Positions 40,029 through 49,170 of a stretch of DNA of 64,000 nucleotides are shown piece after piece. Source of the DNA: Acinetobacter junii CIP 64.5. Its GTDB lineage: Bacteria; Pseudomonadota; Gammaproteobacteria; Pseudomonadales; Moraxellaceae. The stretch's first letter is position 1. Every line of letters starts with the position of its first letter. The DNA is taken from NCBI RefSeq assembly GCF_000368765.1, contig NZ_KB849654.1:333732-397731 (forward strand), read 5' to 3'. Below the pieces are notes generated by a model that saw nothing but the letters and a program-made list of their open reading frames with translations, was not told the DNA's origin and searched no databases. Made by a program: the position numbers and the translations under genes.

Positions 40029-41303
40029 TTAACCAGGGAAAATACCGCGTTCTTTACGTGCTTTTAAGATACGTTCACATGCCAAGATATAAGCAGCAGT
40101 ACGCAAACTGCATCCTTTAAGCTCAGCCATATTCCAAACATCAGCAATTGCCTGAATCATTAACTTATCAAGGCGCTCATTGATTTCATCTTCACTCCAG
40201 AAGTAGCTCGCCATATCCTGAACCCATTCAAAATAACTGACGGTTACACCACCTGCGTTGCAGATAACATCTGGAACAACGGTAATATTGCGTTGAACAA
40301 ATACATCGTCTGCTTCTGGATATGTCGGACCATTGGCACCTTCAAGCACAATTTTTGCTTTTAGATTTTGTGCACGCTCGACTGTAATTTGTCCTTCCAA
40401 TGCTGCTGGGATGAGAATGTCCATCTCAACATTCCAGAACTCCTCATCAGCAATCACCGTTGCATCTGCAAAGCCCATTACTCCACCGTGTTCAGTGACA
40501 TGTTTTTGTAATGCTTTAACATTCATGCCTTCAGCATTAAAAATCGTGCCTGTATGGTCTTGTACACAGACAACTTTTGCACCAGCATGGCTAAATAAGT
40601 AAGCGGCTTCATTACCAACATTACCAAAACCTTGTACAGCAACTTTACTGCCTTCAACCGCTAAACCAATGCGTTTCGCGACTTCCAAACCCGTCACGTA
40701 TACACCACGACCAGTCGCACGTACACGACCCAATGAACCACCTAAATGCACGGGTTTACCAGTGACTACACCCGTAACTGTATGACCTTTGATACTTGAG
40801 TACGTGTCCATCATCCAACCCATAATGTTGGCATTGGTACCCACATCTGGTGCTGGAATATCAATTTGAGGACCGATAATTGGACTGATTTCACTAGTAA
40901 AACGACGAGTTAAACGCTCTAACTCGCGTGGAGATAGCTCTTTTGGATTAACACGGATACCACCTTTTGCACCACCAAATGGGAGATTAAGTACTGCAGT
41001 TTTAATGGTCATCCATGCAGATAGCGCCATGACTTCATTTAACTCAACGTCCTGATGATAGCGAATACCGCCTTTACCTGGACCACGTGATAAATTGTGT
41101 TGTACACGGTAACCTTCAAAATGACGGATAGAACCATCATCCATCACGATTGGAACATCAACGATTAATGTACGCTTTGGCGTTTTAAGGGTATTAATAA
41201 AATTACTTAAATCAGCATCAAGATAAGGTGCCACTCGATCAATTTGAGTGAGATAAGTTTGCCAAGCACCACCATGTTGACCCGTATATGATAAAGACAT
41301 CAT
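40029..41303 (-). CDS. Glutamate dehydrogenase (Glu/Leu/Phe/Val family)
   Basis: A 424-residue hexameric-type NAD(P)-dependent dehydrogenase. PFGGAKGGIRV is the substrate-binding lysine motif, DIPAPDVGTN the active-site loop, and VQGFGNVGNEAA the dinucleotide fold. It lies upstream of astC on the same strand and can oxidise the glutamate made by the AST route to 2-oxoglutarate, which links both to growth on arginine. AAGGA precedes the paired ATG codons. Confidence 0.92.
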   Translation of the reverse strand: MMSLSYTGQHGGAWQTYLTQIDRVAPYLDADLSNFINTLKTPKRTLIVDVPIVMDDGSIRHFEGYRVQHNLSRGPGKGGIRYHQDVELNEVMALSAWMTIKTAVLNLPFGGAKGGIRVNPKELSPRELERLTRRFTSEISPIIGPQIDIPAPDVGTNANIMGWMMDTYSSIKGHTVTGVVTGKPVHLGGSLGRVRATGRGVYVTGLEVAKRIGLAVEGSKVAVQGFGNVGNEAAYLFSHAGAKVVCVQDHTGTIFNAEGMNVKALQKHVTEHGGVMGFADATVIADEEFWNVEMDILIPAALEGQITVERAQNLKAKIVLEGANGPTYPEADDVFVQRNITVVPDVICNAGGVTVSYFEWVQDMASYFWSEDEINERLDKLMIQAIADVWNMAELKGCSLRTAAYILACERILKARKERGIFPG

Positions 41304-41534
41304 CTATTCCTTAATTAATCAGTTTTCCCTGTTATCTATAGATTCCCTTTGATTCAAAAAGAGAATCCTTTCACTCCATCGTTCCATGACTACATTAGTG
41401 ACTTGCGCTGACAACATTAAAAATGTTTGGAGCTTCTATTAGCACTATTATTAATAATCAAAATGATTCACAAAATTCTTTAAAATAATTAAAATGAGAT
41501 AATTTTTATCAATTTGCTAATAGAAAACATCAAA

Positions 41535-41957
41535 ATGAATAATGTTGATCATATTATCTTAGGATTGCTTAAAGATAATGCACGGATGTCGATCACGGAC
41601 TTAGCTGCGAAAGCACGCGTTTCACGTGCCACGGTTCAAAAGAGAATCGAGTACATGGAAAGCACAGGCATCATTACAGGCTATACGGTTCGTTATCGCC
41701 CAAATGTTGAAAAAAATATCATTCGTGCATGGATGAATGTCATGGTTGAAGGCACTAAGGCACAAGCAGTGATACGAGAACTCCGCTTAGAATCGGCAGT
41801 TGAACGTGTACATACCACCAATGGTAAATGGGATATTTTGGTCGAATTACAGTCCGATAGCTTAGAAAATTTCGACAAAGCATTGGAAAGAATTCGTAAT
41901 ATTTCAGGAATTTACAATAGTGAAACCAGTATTTTATTATCGACTTATAAAACTTAA
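41535..41957 (+). CDS. Lrp/AsnC-family regulator
   Basis: About 140 residues. An N-terminal winged helix (ITDLAAKARVSRATVQKRI) is followed by a C-terminal RAM ligand-binding domain (TTNGKWDILVELQSDSLENFD). It is divergent from gdh with a 230-base gap, so it likely senses an amino acid (arginine, ornithine or glutamate) and controls gdh-ast. The ATG at 41535 is favoured over an upstream TTG. Target and ligand are inferred. Confidence 0.88.
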   Translation: MNNVDHIILGLLKDNARMSITDLAAKARVSRATVQKRIEYMESTGIITGYTVRYRPNVEKNIIRAWMNVMVEGTKAQAVIRELRLESAVERVHTTNGKWDILVELQSDSLENFDKALERIRNISGIYNSETSILLSTYKT

Positions 41958-42034
41958 ACTTGATCTAGCTTTGTTTGGTTTTGACTAATCAGTTGAAGTA
42001 AGCTTTAGAGCAAATCTAATCCAAAATCGTGCTT

Positions 42035-42059
42035 GTTCCCTCCTTTAAAAAGCGGGAAC
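42035..42059. repeat. Palindromic repeat related to the 16-17 kb copies
   Basis: GTTCCCTCCTTTAAAAAGCGGGAAC has outer arms GTTCCC/GGGAAC and the CCTCCTTTAAAAAG core seen at 16895-16908. No T-run follows. It lies between the Lrp gene and the Roadblock unit. Confidence 0.5.
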
Positions 42060-42127
42060 AAACAAGGACTATTTTCTCATTCAAAATGATCATGAGTAGT
42101 TAAATCTTCTAGCATGTTTAAGTTTGT

Positions 42128-42514
42128 TTAACCCATTATGCTTAAAGCGTTATCCAATTTTTTTGATGTTTCTAAACTAAATTTAAGCACCGCATTAAAA
42201 TTATTTTTTTCAGTGGATGTCACAAAGAAAATACTGCCATTTTTAAGCAAGTGCAAAGCCAACAATTTATTTGCAGTCCATAACAACATCATACGTGGCT
42301 CGGACTCTCCGATATAACTTAAAGCAGTTTCTGACTCTACAAACAAACTAGATGCACATGCTGCGGCTTCATCACCTGAGATTTGTCCATGCATCGCCAG
42401 AACCAAACCATCAGGGCTAGACAGAGCAGCTCCCGAAAAACCTATACATTGTTCACATTCACGTAAGGTTTTTTCAATAAACACCATTGCTGTTCTTGAA
42501 AATTGACCAATCAT
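42128..42514 (-). CDS. Roadblock/LC7-like protein (second copy)
   Basis: About 128 residues, soluble, with an alpha-beta-beta-alpha-beta pattern of the Roadblock/LC7 fold. IGFSGAALSSPDGLVLAMHG is the first helix-strand unit, LLALHLLKNGSIFFVTSTE the later strands. Such proteins bind Ras-like GTPases or form scaffolds; no GTPase is encoded nearby. The ATG at 42512-42514 follows AGGAGAG. It is the last gene of the five-gene unit. Confidence 0.6.
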   Translation of the reverse strand: MIGQFSRTAMVFIEKTLRECEQCIGFSGAALSSPDGLVLAMHGQISGDEAAACASSLFVESETALSYIGESEPRMMLLWTANKLLALHLLKNGSIFFVTSTEKNNFNAVLKFSLETSKKLDNALSIMG

Positions 42515-42589
42515 TTTTTTCTCTCCTATTCGACCATTCATCAAGTAAATTTTTACTGGATAATTGCTAAAGCTTTATCCATCACCGCA

Positions 42590-43693
42590 TTATTTTGAAC
42601 ATGCTTTGCAAGCCAATTTTCCAAGACGCATATGAAATCTCACCACGGTGCCTTGCTCAATTTCCGCTTCACAATAATCACAAACTGTTGCTTCATCTAA
42701 CTGACATTCTTCATATTTTTCAGTGTCTACTAATAAATCACCAACTTGTTTTAACCAAGCTTGGGATTTGACAATATCATTTTTAAATTGCAGCTCATAA
42801 CGTTCAAATTGTTCAATCAAATCAGCCGATAGTTTGTGTTCTAATAAAGTTTGATGCATCAGCAACATACGGTGCTCAAATAACTCATCTGAGATCACCA
42901 TCCAATGATGTGAATTTCTTGGTTGCTCACTAAAGAAAGTCGCCTCACCTGTAATTAACTGTTTTAAAAATGCAAATTGTTTTCCAATAATTCGATCTAT
43001 AGTTACTCTTTCAAAAAATGGAGCAAGTTGCTGATCGGCATATACTTTTTTATAGAATTCGGTCAAAATTTTTCTGACTGTATGATCCCCGCCCAACGCT
43101 TCCCATAAGGCTGGATTGATCGCTACATCGTTTTCGATTATAACTTGAGGTGCGCTAATTGGGCCTTTCAGGTAGAACTCATTTCCTAACTGATCCAAGC
43201 CTTGCTCTTGAACCCACTCCATATATTTTTTAGCAATTTCAATACTCAGAGATGTTTCTTGCTCAGGATCACTCACTAATTTTGCTAAAATTGAGTGCTG
43301 TTTTGAGATGTCAGTTACATAAACATGCTGACCTTTTTGATAAGTCAGTTCTCTATAAGGCTCTGCTTGAATCAGACTATGATCTGCTTGTGAAATTGAT
43401 GACAAAACCATACATTGCGTTATGCTGTCTTCGTCTGACTTCGCAACTAATTTCATATCCGTTGTTGGAACACACTGACACGCGAGTAAATAGTTTTGCC
43501 CTTGATGCGTGATGGGTAGCCTACGACTTGCCTGTTCTGGAATGTCACCAGAAATACATTTCAACATGCAACGATGGCATACACCGCTTTTACATGAAAA
43601 ATCGATTTCTATACCTGAACGCTGAAAGCATGCTAAAACCGTTTCGTCAGCTTTACTTTCAATCGTATATCCTGCAAATTCAAGATGCGGCAT
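42590..43693 (-). CDS. Ferredoxin-globin-zinc ribbon fusion protein
   Basis: A 367-residue multidomain protein. Residues 1-90 are a plant-type [2Fe-2S] ferredoxin with Cys34, 39, 42 and 72 (C-x4-C-x2-C-x29-C). Residues 95-180 look like a worn FNR-type beta barrel (YQKGQHVYVT, YLKGPIS) lacking the FAD-binding R-x-Y-S motif. Residues 195-320 are a truncated-haemoglobin domain with likely proximal His262 (HHWMVIS). The tail has two cysteine pairs (338/341, 362/365), a zinc ribbon. It may sense or turn over O2 or NO by passing electrons from the cluster to haem. The partner is unknown. Confidence 0.75.
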   Translation of the reverse strand: MPHLEFAGYTIESKADETVLACFQRSGIEIDFSCKSGVCHRCMLKCISGDIPEQASRRLPITHQGQNYLLACQCVPTTDMKLVAKSDEDSITQCMVLSSISQADHSLIQAEPYRELTYQKGQHVYVTDISKQHSILAKLVSDPEQETSLSIEIAKKYMEWVQEQGLDQLGNEFYLKGPISAPQVIIENDVAINPALWEALGGDHTVRKILTEFYKKVYADQQLAPFFERVTIDRIIGKQFAFLKQLITGEATFFSEQPRNSHHWMVISDELFEHRMLLMHQTLLEHKLSADLIEQFERYELQFKNDIVKSQAWLKQVGDLLVDTEKYEECQLDEATVCDYCEAEIEQGTVVRFHMRLGKLACKACSK

Positions 43694-43781
43694 CACGCTC
43701 ACCTTTTTGAAAATTCATCATGAAGTTCATCGTTGTTTTAAGCAAAGTTAGACTTTGCTTAAAACATACGCATCGACTGAA

Positions 43782-44189
43782 TTATGCGTGGAACGCGCGT
43801 TCAATCGTTGGTAAAGCAATACGAGCCTTAGTCAACACCATGCCTAAGTTCGCACCTTTACGGCAAACAAAACATACGATCTCGTTTTGATCTTTCGTGC
43901 GAATAAATACGTGGATCAAATTTTCGCTATTCACGATAATTTCTTGGAAATAGTGATAATTATCTTCATCCATCAAACCACGTGATTTTTTAAAGATTTT
44001 CTCAATTGCGACAACATTCGGCCCCTGAAAAAGATCAGCTGTAGCGGCAGCTAAAAAATCAAACACTTCCGAAGGATGTGAATCAACCGTTTTAATACTT
44101 AAAATCATTCCTGAATTTAAATCTACAAAACCAGCTGCGAGACAGTCTGGTACGCTGGTCATTGCACGTTGTAAAGCATCATCTAACAT
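43782..44189 (-). CDS. Roadblock/LC7-like protein (first copy)
   Basis: A 135-residue soluble protein. DCLAAGFVDLNSGMILSIKT and the later HVFIRTKDQNEIVCFVCRKG resemble the strands of the Roadblock/LC7 fold; it is distinct in sequence from the copy at 42128. GGGGAAATAAG precedes the ATG. It lies 23 bases after the phosphatase gene and probably pairs with another protein of the unit. Confidence 0.6.
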   Translation of the reverse strand: MLDDALQRAMTSVPDCLAAGFVDLNSGMILSIKTVDSHPSEVFDFLAAATADLFQGPNVVAIEKIFKKSRGLMDEDNYHYFQEIIVNSENLIHVFIRTKDQNEIVCFVCRKGANLGMVLTKARIALPTIERAFHA

Positions 44190-44212
44190 CTTATTTCCCC
44201 TTGTATGGCGAG

Positions 44213-44707
44213 TTACGCCTTGCTAACCAACACATTAGAGTCAATGTGTTTTTCTAAAAAAATTGAAAAATCATACAAAAAATCAATCTGTTGCTCAGAT
44301 TGAATCATCAAGTAATTCAGAGAACGTATATATTCGATTGCCTCAAGTGCAGTCTTTTGAAGCCTTGCTTTCCATAAAAAGTAAACAGCCAACATCGTTC
44401 CTGTTCGCCCCAAACCTGCTTTACAGTGCAACGCAATGGATTTGCGATGAGATATTTTTTGATCAATAAACAGACAAAACTGATAAGTATCCTGCAAAGA
44501 TGGAACAGACATATCGTCAATCGGGAAATGTGAAACGGTTATGCCAAATTCAGCGGCTAGATCAGGGTTAAAACTTTCCTCGGTTAGTGATACCAAATCA
44601 GTAATTCCAACATCCTGTAAATACTTCAAATCAAGTGCCGTCTCTCGAACTACCCCAGGACACGGACAACCAGCAAGCAGTCCTCGAATTAGCCAAACAA
44701 ACCCCAA
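44213..44707 (-). CDS. Dual-specificity/tyrosine phosphatase
   Basis: A cysteine phosphatase of 164 residues or more. The P-loop HCKAGLGRTG (Cys95, Arg101) is complete, and PIDDMSVP (about 62-69) supplies the general acid. Substrate could be a phosphoprotein or phosphoinositide-like lipid. The only start in frame is TTG at 44705-44707, with AGAGG four bases before it. Family N-terminal sequence appears to continue upstream (ARGPLGFVWL), and the frame is the same as that of the ABC gene, with a single TGA between them. Confidence 0.8.
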   Translation of the reverse strand: MGFVWLIRGLLAGCPCPGVVRETALDLKYLQDVGITDLVSLTEESFNPDLAAEFGITVSHFPIDDMSVPSLQDTYQFCLFIDQKISHRKSIALHCKAGLGRTGTMLAVYFLWKARLQKTALEAIEYIRSLNYLMIQSEQQIDFLYDFSIFLEKHIDSNVLVSKA

Positions 44708-44746
44708 GGGGCCTCTAGCTTGGTTTTTTGCATCCGCTTTGTGTTC

Positions 44747-45679
44747 TCAAAAATCAACGTGTTGCAGATTTGTGTCTGTTTCTTCACGACTTTGGATTTT
44801 CTGCGAGCACTCTAAAATTTGCTCATTTGATATTTGATCAACGTCTACTAAAGGTTTAGCTAAACTCAAATGTTTTGAAGTCGCTACTTGGAGATTCATC
44901 AACGATTGCTCTTGTCGATCTAACTCTTCAGCAGAAAGCTCCGCACAGGACCCGGTTCTCAGAAATTGTTTCGTCATCTCGTGTTGAGGATGTTCAAAAA
45001 AAGCTTCTGCTGAGCTAATTTCTTGTATGCAACCATTTGCTAATAAACCAACGTAATTGGCTAATTTTTTAGATCGCTGAATATGGTGAGATATAATCAA
45101 AATCGGGATTTTTTTGGCAATTTTACGGATTAAATCATGCACAAAAATCGCATCGGAATCAGATAACCCCACCGTTGGTTCATCAATCATCAACAGTGCT
45201 GGCTCTGACAACAAGGTATATAAAATTGCTAAATTCTTTGCTTCATGGCGTTCTAAAGTTGCCGTCGATTGGTGAAGCTTTGCCAGAATCCAAGTTTGAT
45301 CATACTGATCGCATAACTGCTGGATTAGACTGAGTTGTTGTTGTAAATCTAGGCTCGAACGATTAGGTAAATGTGAAAGAATATTTTCTTTAACAGTCTG
45401 TGTAATATGAATTAATTTTTGCTGAACTAAGGCAGGTTTTTTATCAGACTCAAATAATGAATAGCCATTATAAGTGATCTCACCACTGAACTTGAGTTGA
45501 GGATTTCCTTGATTCAGACCCGCAAGTGTACGCAGTAAAGTCGATTTACCTGTTCCGGAAGGTCCCATTAAAATAGTAATCCCATGGCTTAAAACCTTTA
45601 AATTTAAAGATCTTAAAATTTTCTTCCCTGAGATTTCTAAATTAAAATTTTTTATCGAAAGTGTTGAATCCTCATCCAC
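44747..45679 (-). CDS. Orphan ABC ATPase with degenerate signature
   Basis: A 310-residue ABC-type ATPase with no permease gene nearby. Walker A GPSGTGKST (39-47) and Walker B LLMIDEP (162-168, Glu167) are intact, and His198/199 supply the H-loop. The signature position reads LERHEAKN instead of LSGGQ. About 85 residues follow the nucleotide-binding domain, ending polar and unstructured. GTG start at 45677-45679 with GGGG upstream. It may be a regulatory ATPase of the unit or drive an unlinked membrane partner. Confidence 0.75.
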   Translation of the reverse strand: MDEDSTLSIKNFNLEISGKKILRSLNLKVLSHGITILMGPSGTGKSTLLRTLAGLNQGNPQLKFSGEITYNGYSLFESDKKPALVQQKLIHITQTVKENILSHLPNRSSLDLQQQLSLIQQLCDQYDQTWILAKLHQSTATLERHEAKNLAILYTLLSEPALLMIDEPTVGLSDSDAIFVHDLIRKIAKKIPILIISHHIQRSKKLANYVGLLANGCIQEISSAEAFFEHPQHEMTKQFLRTGSCAELSAEELDRQEQSLMNLQVATSKHLSLAKPLVDVDQISNEQILECSQKIQSREETDTNLQHVDF

Positions 45680-46043
45680 TTATCAACCCCAATAACCATC
45701 AAAAAGCAAATGCAAAAAATAAAAACAATTAAGATACAATTTATAACACAAATAACATAATTTATCACGGTAATAATTAGTCTAATTTTCAAAACATTTT
45801 TTCTCAATTTTATTCTTTGATTTCCCCCCGCTTTCACAGTAAATTTTTTCTTCCAAACTACAATATGATGTATTTTCAATCAAATTCTTTGTTTTATTTC
45901 AATTTAAGTAGATGACTTGACTGCTGTAGCGAGTTTATTGTCCGTTGGGTTAATTGAAGTGCAAGAATCTATTAATCGATCAAATTACATAGAAATTAAC
46001 GTTCAAATCCATAATATTTGTGCTATGATGCTCGTTCATATAT
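45680..46043. other. Intergenic region between ABC gene and ssrA
   Basis: 364 very AT-rich bases. It must hold the leftward promoter of the five-gene unit and the ssrA promoter, for which TATGAT at 46024-46029 is a fair -10. No gene or operator is recognised. Confidence 0.45.
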
Positions 46044-46403
46044 GGGGGTGTTATTGGCTTCGACGCTGGTGATGAAGCTCATAGATGCATGCCGAGAGCG
46101 CATTTTCTCTCGTAAATAAAATTTGCATTTAAATAGTCGCAAACGACGAAACTTACGCTCTAGCTGCCTAAGGGCAGCTTGTCCGCTTCCTAGAATACTT
46201 GTGGTTTAGGAACCCGACCGAAGCGCACGCACACAAGTCCGTATAGAGCCAAGCCTCGGGGCTTTATACCAAACTTAGAGGATCGCACCTTGTACCCTGT
46301 TCGTCGGGTCACATGGTGTTAAAACAATAGACGATATCTAAGCATGTAGTATTCTCGAGTGTAGTGCTGGCGGACGCGGGTTCAACTCCCGCCACCTCCA
46401 CCA
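46044..46403 (+). ncRNA. ssrA: Transfer-messenger RNA
   Basis: 360-base tmRNA that rescues stalled ribosomes. The 5' end GGGGGTG pairs with the acceptor arm ending CACCTCC-ACCA at 46403. The T-arm (GGTTCAACTCC) is standard. The resume codon GCA at 46139-46141 opens the tag ANDETYALAA, with TAA at 46169-46171. A strong terminator follows. Confidence 0.97.
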
Positions 46404-46415
46404 AATACCTTTAAT

Positions 46416-46447
46416 AAAAAAGCCACTTACATAAGTGGCTTTTTTAT
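46416..46447 (+). terminator. Intrinsic terminator of ssrA
   Basis: AAAAAGCCACTTA pairs with TAAGTGGCTTTTT, 13 bases past the CCA end. Confidence 0.9.
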
Positions 46448-46623
46448 TGACAAGATTTTTATATTTTTTTAAATTGGCAAGAATATCAATAATGTACAAA
46501 ACAAAAAAAGATTCATTTTTTGAGTAAATATAGAATAAAACCCTCAAGCAACTGATTTAAATATCAATTTCATCATGTTTATTTTAAAAATAGATTTCAC
46601 TTCGATATTTACATAGTGAGTAC

Positions 46624-46654
46624 TTGACCTTCCTATAATGGTAAGGTCTATGCT
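46624..46654 (+). promoter_or_regulatory. CueR-type promoter of copA
   Basis: -35 TTGACC (46624-46629) and -10 TATGCT (46649-46654) are separated by 19 bases, the over-long spacing typical of MerR-family promoters. The spacer carries the dyad ACCTT...AAGGT expected for CueR. Confidence 0.9.
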
Positions 46655-46688
46655 TTAAGCAATCAAAGAATATTTATAGGTAAATCCC

Positions 46689-49160
46689 ATGGGAACCGAA
46701 ATAAATCAAAGATTAAGCTTACAAATTGAAGGTATGACTTGTGCAAGCTGTGTAAGTCGTGTTGAAAATGCTATTAAAAAAGTTGATGGTGTGCGATCAG
46801 CCTCAGTAAATTTAGCCACTGAGCGTGCAGACATTACACTTAATAAGCCTTTAGATCGTCAATTATTAATTCATGCAATTGAACAAGCAGGCTATGATGT
46901 TCCCCAAAACAGAATTGAATTATCAATAAAAGGTATGACCTGTGCCTCATGTGTTGGTCGTGTCGAGAAAGCACTCAAAGCCATCTCTGGTGTCACTGAA
47001 GCGAATGTCAATCTTGCAACTGAACGAGCAACAGTAAGTGGTTCGGCAAGTGTAGAGGCATTGATCGCAGCAATAGATAAAGCTGGATATGATGCTGTAG
47101 AAATTCAAGCTTCAATTGCCGATCCATCTGAGCAGCTTCAGAAAAAAGATCAAGAACGCGCTGAACTTAAACGTGATTTAATTCTTGCCACGCTTTTTGC
47201 TATGCCTGTGTTTATTCTTGAAATGGGCTCTCATCTAATTCCAAGCTTTCATCATCTGATTGCTCAAACCATTGGGATGCAAAATAGTTGGTACATACAA
47301 TTCGTACTGACTACCCTTGTTTTAACGATTCCAGGTAGAAGATTTTATTTAAAAGGCATCCCCGCTTTATTTCGTCTCGCACCAGATATGAATTCTTTGG
47401 TAGCCGTTGGAACATTAGCTGCATATCTATTTTCTATAGTGGCTACCTTCATTCCAGACACACTCCCTTCGGGAACAGTCAATGTTTATTATGAAGCTGC
47501 TGCGGTTATTGTTGCTTTAATCTTACTTGGTCGTTTTCTTGAAGCAAAAGCAAAAGGACGTACTTCAGAAGCGATTCAACGTTTAGTCAGTTTACAAGCT
47601 AAAACAGCTCATGTTCACCGTGATGGACAAATGCTTGAGATTGCAATTGATCAAGTTATTGCTGGTGACACGGTGATTGTAAAACCTGGCGAAAGAATAC
47701 CTGTTGATGGAAAAGTGACTGATGGAAATAGTTTTGTCGATGAATCCATGATTACAGGTGAACCGATACCTGTTGAGAAAGTGATTGGTAGCGATGTGGT
47801 AGGTGGTACGATTAATCAAAATGGAACTCTCACTTTTACAGCATTAGCTGTTGGTGGTGAAACCATGCTAGCGCAAATAATTCGCTTAGTTGAGCAAGCA
47901 CAAGGCTCTAAAATGCCGATTCAAGCGGTAGTCGATAAAATTACCTTATGGTTCGTACCAGCAGTAATGATTGCAGCAGTGCTGACATTCTTAGTTTGGT
48001 TAATTTTCGGCCCATCTCCTGCCCTAACTTTTGCCTTAGTAAATGCAGTCGCAGTACTGATTATCGCTTGTCCATGTGCTATGGGTTTGGCAACACCTAC
48101 ATCGATCATGGTGGGTACAGGTCGTGGTGCAGAATTAGGCGTGTTGTTCCGTAAAGGCGAAGCTTTACAGCTATTAAAAGATGCAAAAATTGTAGCTGTT
48201 GATAAAACAGGTACTTTAACTGAGGGACATCCAGAATTAACTGATTTTGAAGTCACATCTCAGTTTGAACGAGATCAAGTTTTGGCTGCTGTAGCTGCTG
48301 TTGAATCCCGATCAGAACATCCTATCGCAAAAGCGATTGTTGATCAGGCCAATCTAGAGAACTTGGTTCTTCCTAAAGTTGATCGCTTTGATTCGGTTAC
48401 GGGTATGGGTGTATCTGCAGTGATCAATGATGATATTCAAATTAATATCGGTGCTGATCGTTATATGCAGCAGCTCGGTATTGAAGTACAACCCTTCGCA
48501 ACAACTGCTTTACGTTTAGGTGATGAAGGTAAATCACCACTTTATGTTGCGATGAATGGTCAACTAGCAGGAATTATAGCGGTTGCAGATCCAATTAAAT
48601 CCACGACTCCCGCAGCGATTCATGCTTTACACCAATTAGGACTGAAAGTCGCAATGATCACTGGAGATAATGCACGTACTGCTCAGGCAATTGCAAAACA
48701 ATTAGGAATTGATGAGGTGATCGCTGAAGTCTTACCTGAAGGAAAAGTTAATGCAGTCAAAGAGCTAAAATCCCAATATGGTCATATTGTCTTTGTTGGT
48801 GATGGCATTAATGATGCCCCTGCATTGGCTGAAGCCGATGTAGGTGTAGCGATAGGTACAGGTACAGATGTTGCAATTGAATCGGCAGATGTCGTGCTCA
48901 TGTCTGGCAATATGCAAGGTGTAACAAATGCAATCGCCTTATCCAAAGCCACAATCGGCAACATTCATCAAAACCTGTTTTGGGCTTTTGCTTACAACAC
49001 CATGCTAATTCCTGTTGCCGCTGGAATATTATATCCAAACTATGGAATTTTAATGTCACCCATCTTTGCTGCAGGAGCTATGGCATTATCTAGCGTCTTT
49101 GTATTAGGAAATGCACTACGTCTACGTCGTTTTCAACCACCTTCAGTACATCTAGGTTGA
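46689..49160 (+). CDS. copA: Copper-exporting P1B-type ATPase
   Basis: Pumps Cu(I) from the cytoplasm. Two N-terminal HMA domains carry [10 protein letters not shown] and [10 protein letters not shown]. The transmembrane CPC motif is [14 protein letters not shown], the phosphorylation site is DKTGTLT, and the hinge is [11 protein letters not shown]. At 823 residues it is complete. It is preceded by a CueR promoter and followed 10 bases later by cueR, so copper induces both. Confidence 0.97.
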   Translation: MGTEINQRLSLQIEGMTCASCVSRVENAIKKVDGVRSASVNLATERADITLNKPLDRQLLIHAIEQAGYDVPQNRIELSIKGMTCASCVGRVEKALKAISGVTEANVNLATERATVSGSASVEALIAAIDKAGYDAVEIQASIADPSEQLQKKDQERAELKRDLILATLFAMPVFILEMGSHLIPSFHHLIAQTIGMQNSWYIQFVLTTLVLTIPGRRFYLKGIPALFRLAPDMNSLVAVGTLAAYLFSIVATFIPDTLPSGTVNVYYEAAAVIVALILLGRFLEAKAKGRTSEAIQRLVSLQAKTAHVHRDGQMLEIAIDQVIAGDTVIVKPGERIPVDGKVTDGNSFVDESMITGEPIPVEKVIGSDVVGGTINQNGTLTFTALAVGGETMLAQIIRLVEQAQGSKMPIQAVVDKITLWFVPAVMIAAVLTFLVWLIFGPSPALTFALVNAVAVLIIACPCAMGLATPTSIMVGTGRGAELGVLFRKGEALQLLKDAKIVAVDKTGTLTEGHPELTDFEVTSQFERDQVLAAVAAVESRSEHPIAKAIVDQANLENLVLPKVDRFDSVTGMGVSAVINDDIQINIGADRYMQQLGIEVQPFATTALRLGDEGKSPLYVAMNGQLAGIIAVADPIKSTTPAAIHALHQLGLKVAMITGDNARTAQAIAKQLGIDEVIAEVLPEGKVNAVKELKSQYGHIVFVGDGINDAPALAEADVGVAIGTGTDVAIESADVVLMSGNMQGVTNAIALSKATIGNIHQNLFWAFAYNTMLIPVAAGILYPNYGILMSPIFAAGAMALSSVFVLGNALRLRRFQPPSVHLG

Positions 49161-49170
49161 GGAGAATAAG

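Noticed and set aside
45652..45879. Minus-strand frame of 75 codons overlapping the start of the ABC gene
   Set aside because: Strongly AT-driven composition (Ile/Val/Lys/Cys), no ribosome binding site, and it overlaps the better-supported ABC start.
45971..45984. FNR-like dyad TTAATCGATCAA near ssrA
   Set aside because: Half-sites are separated by two bases instead of four, so it does not fit the FNR consensus.
46338..46547. Minus-strand frame of 69 codons containing WRWRELNPRPPALHS
   Set aside because: It is the antisense of the tmRNA 3' end and terminator; this peptide string is a well-known artefact of translating tRNA-like acceptor sequence backwards.
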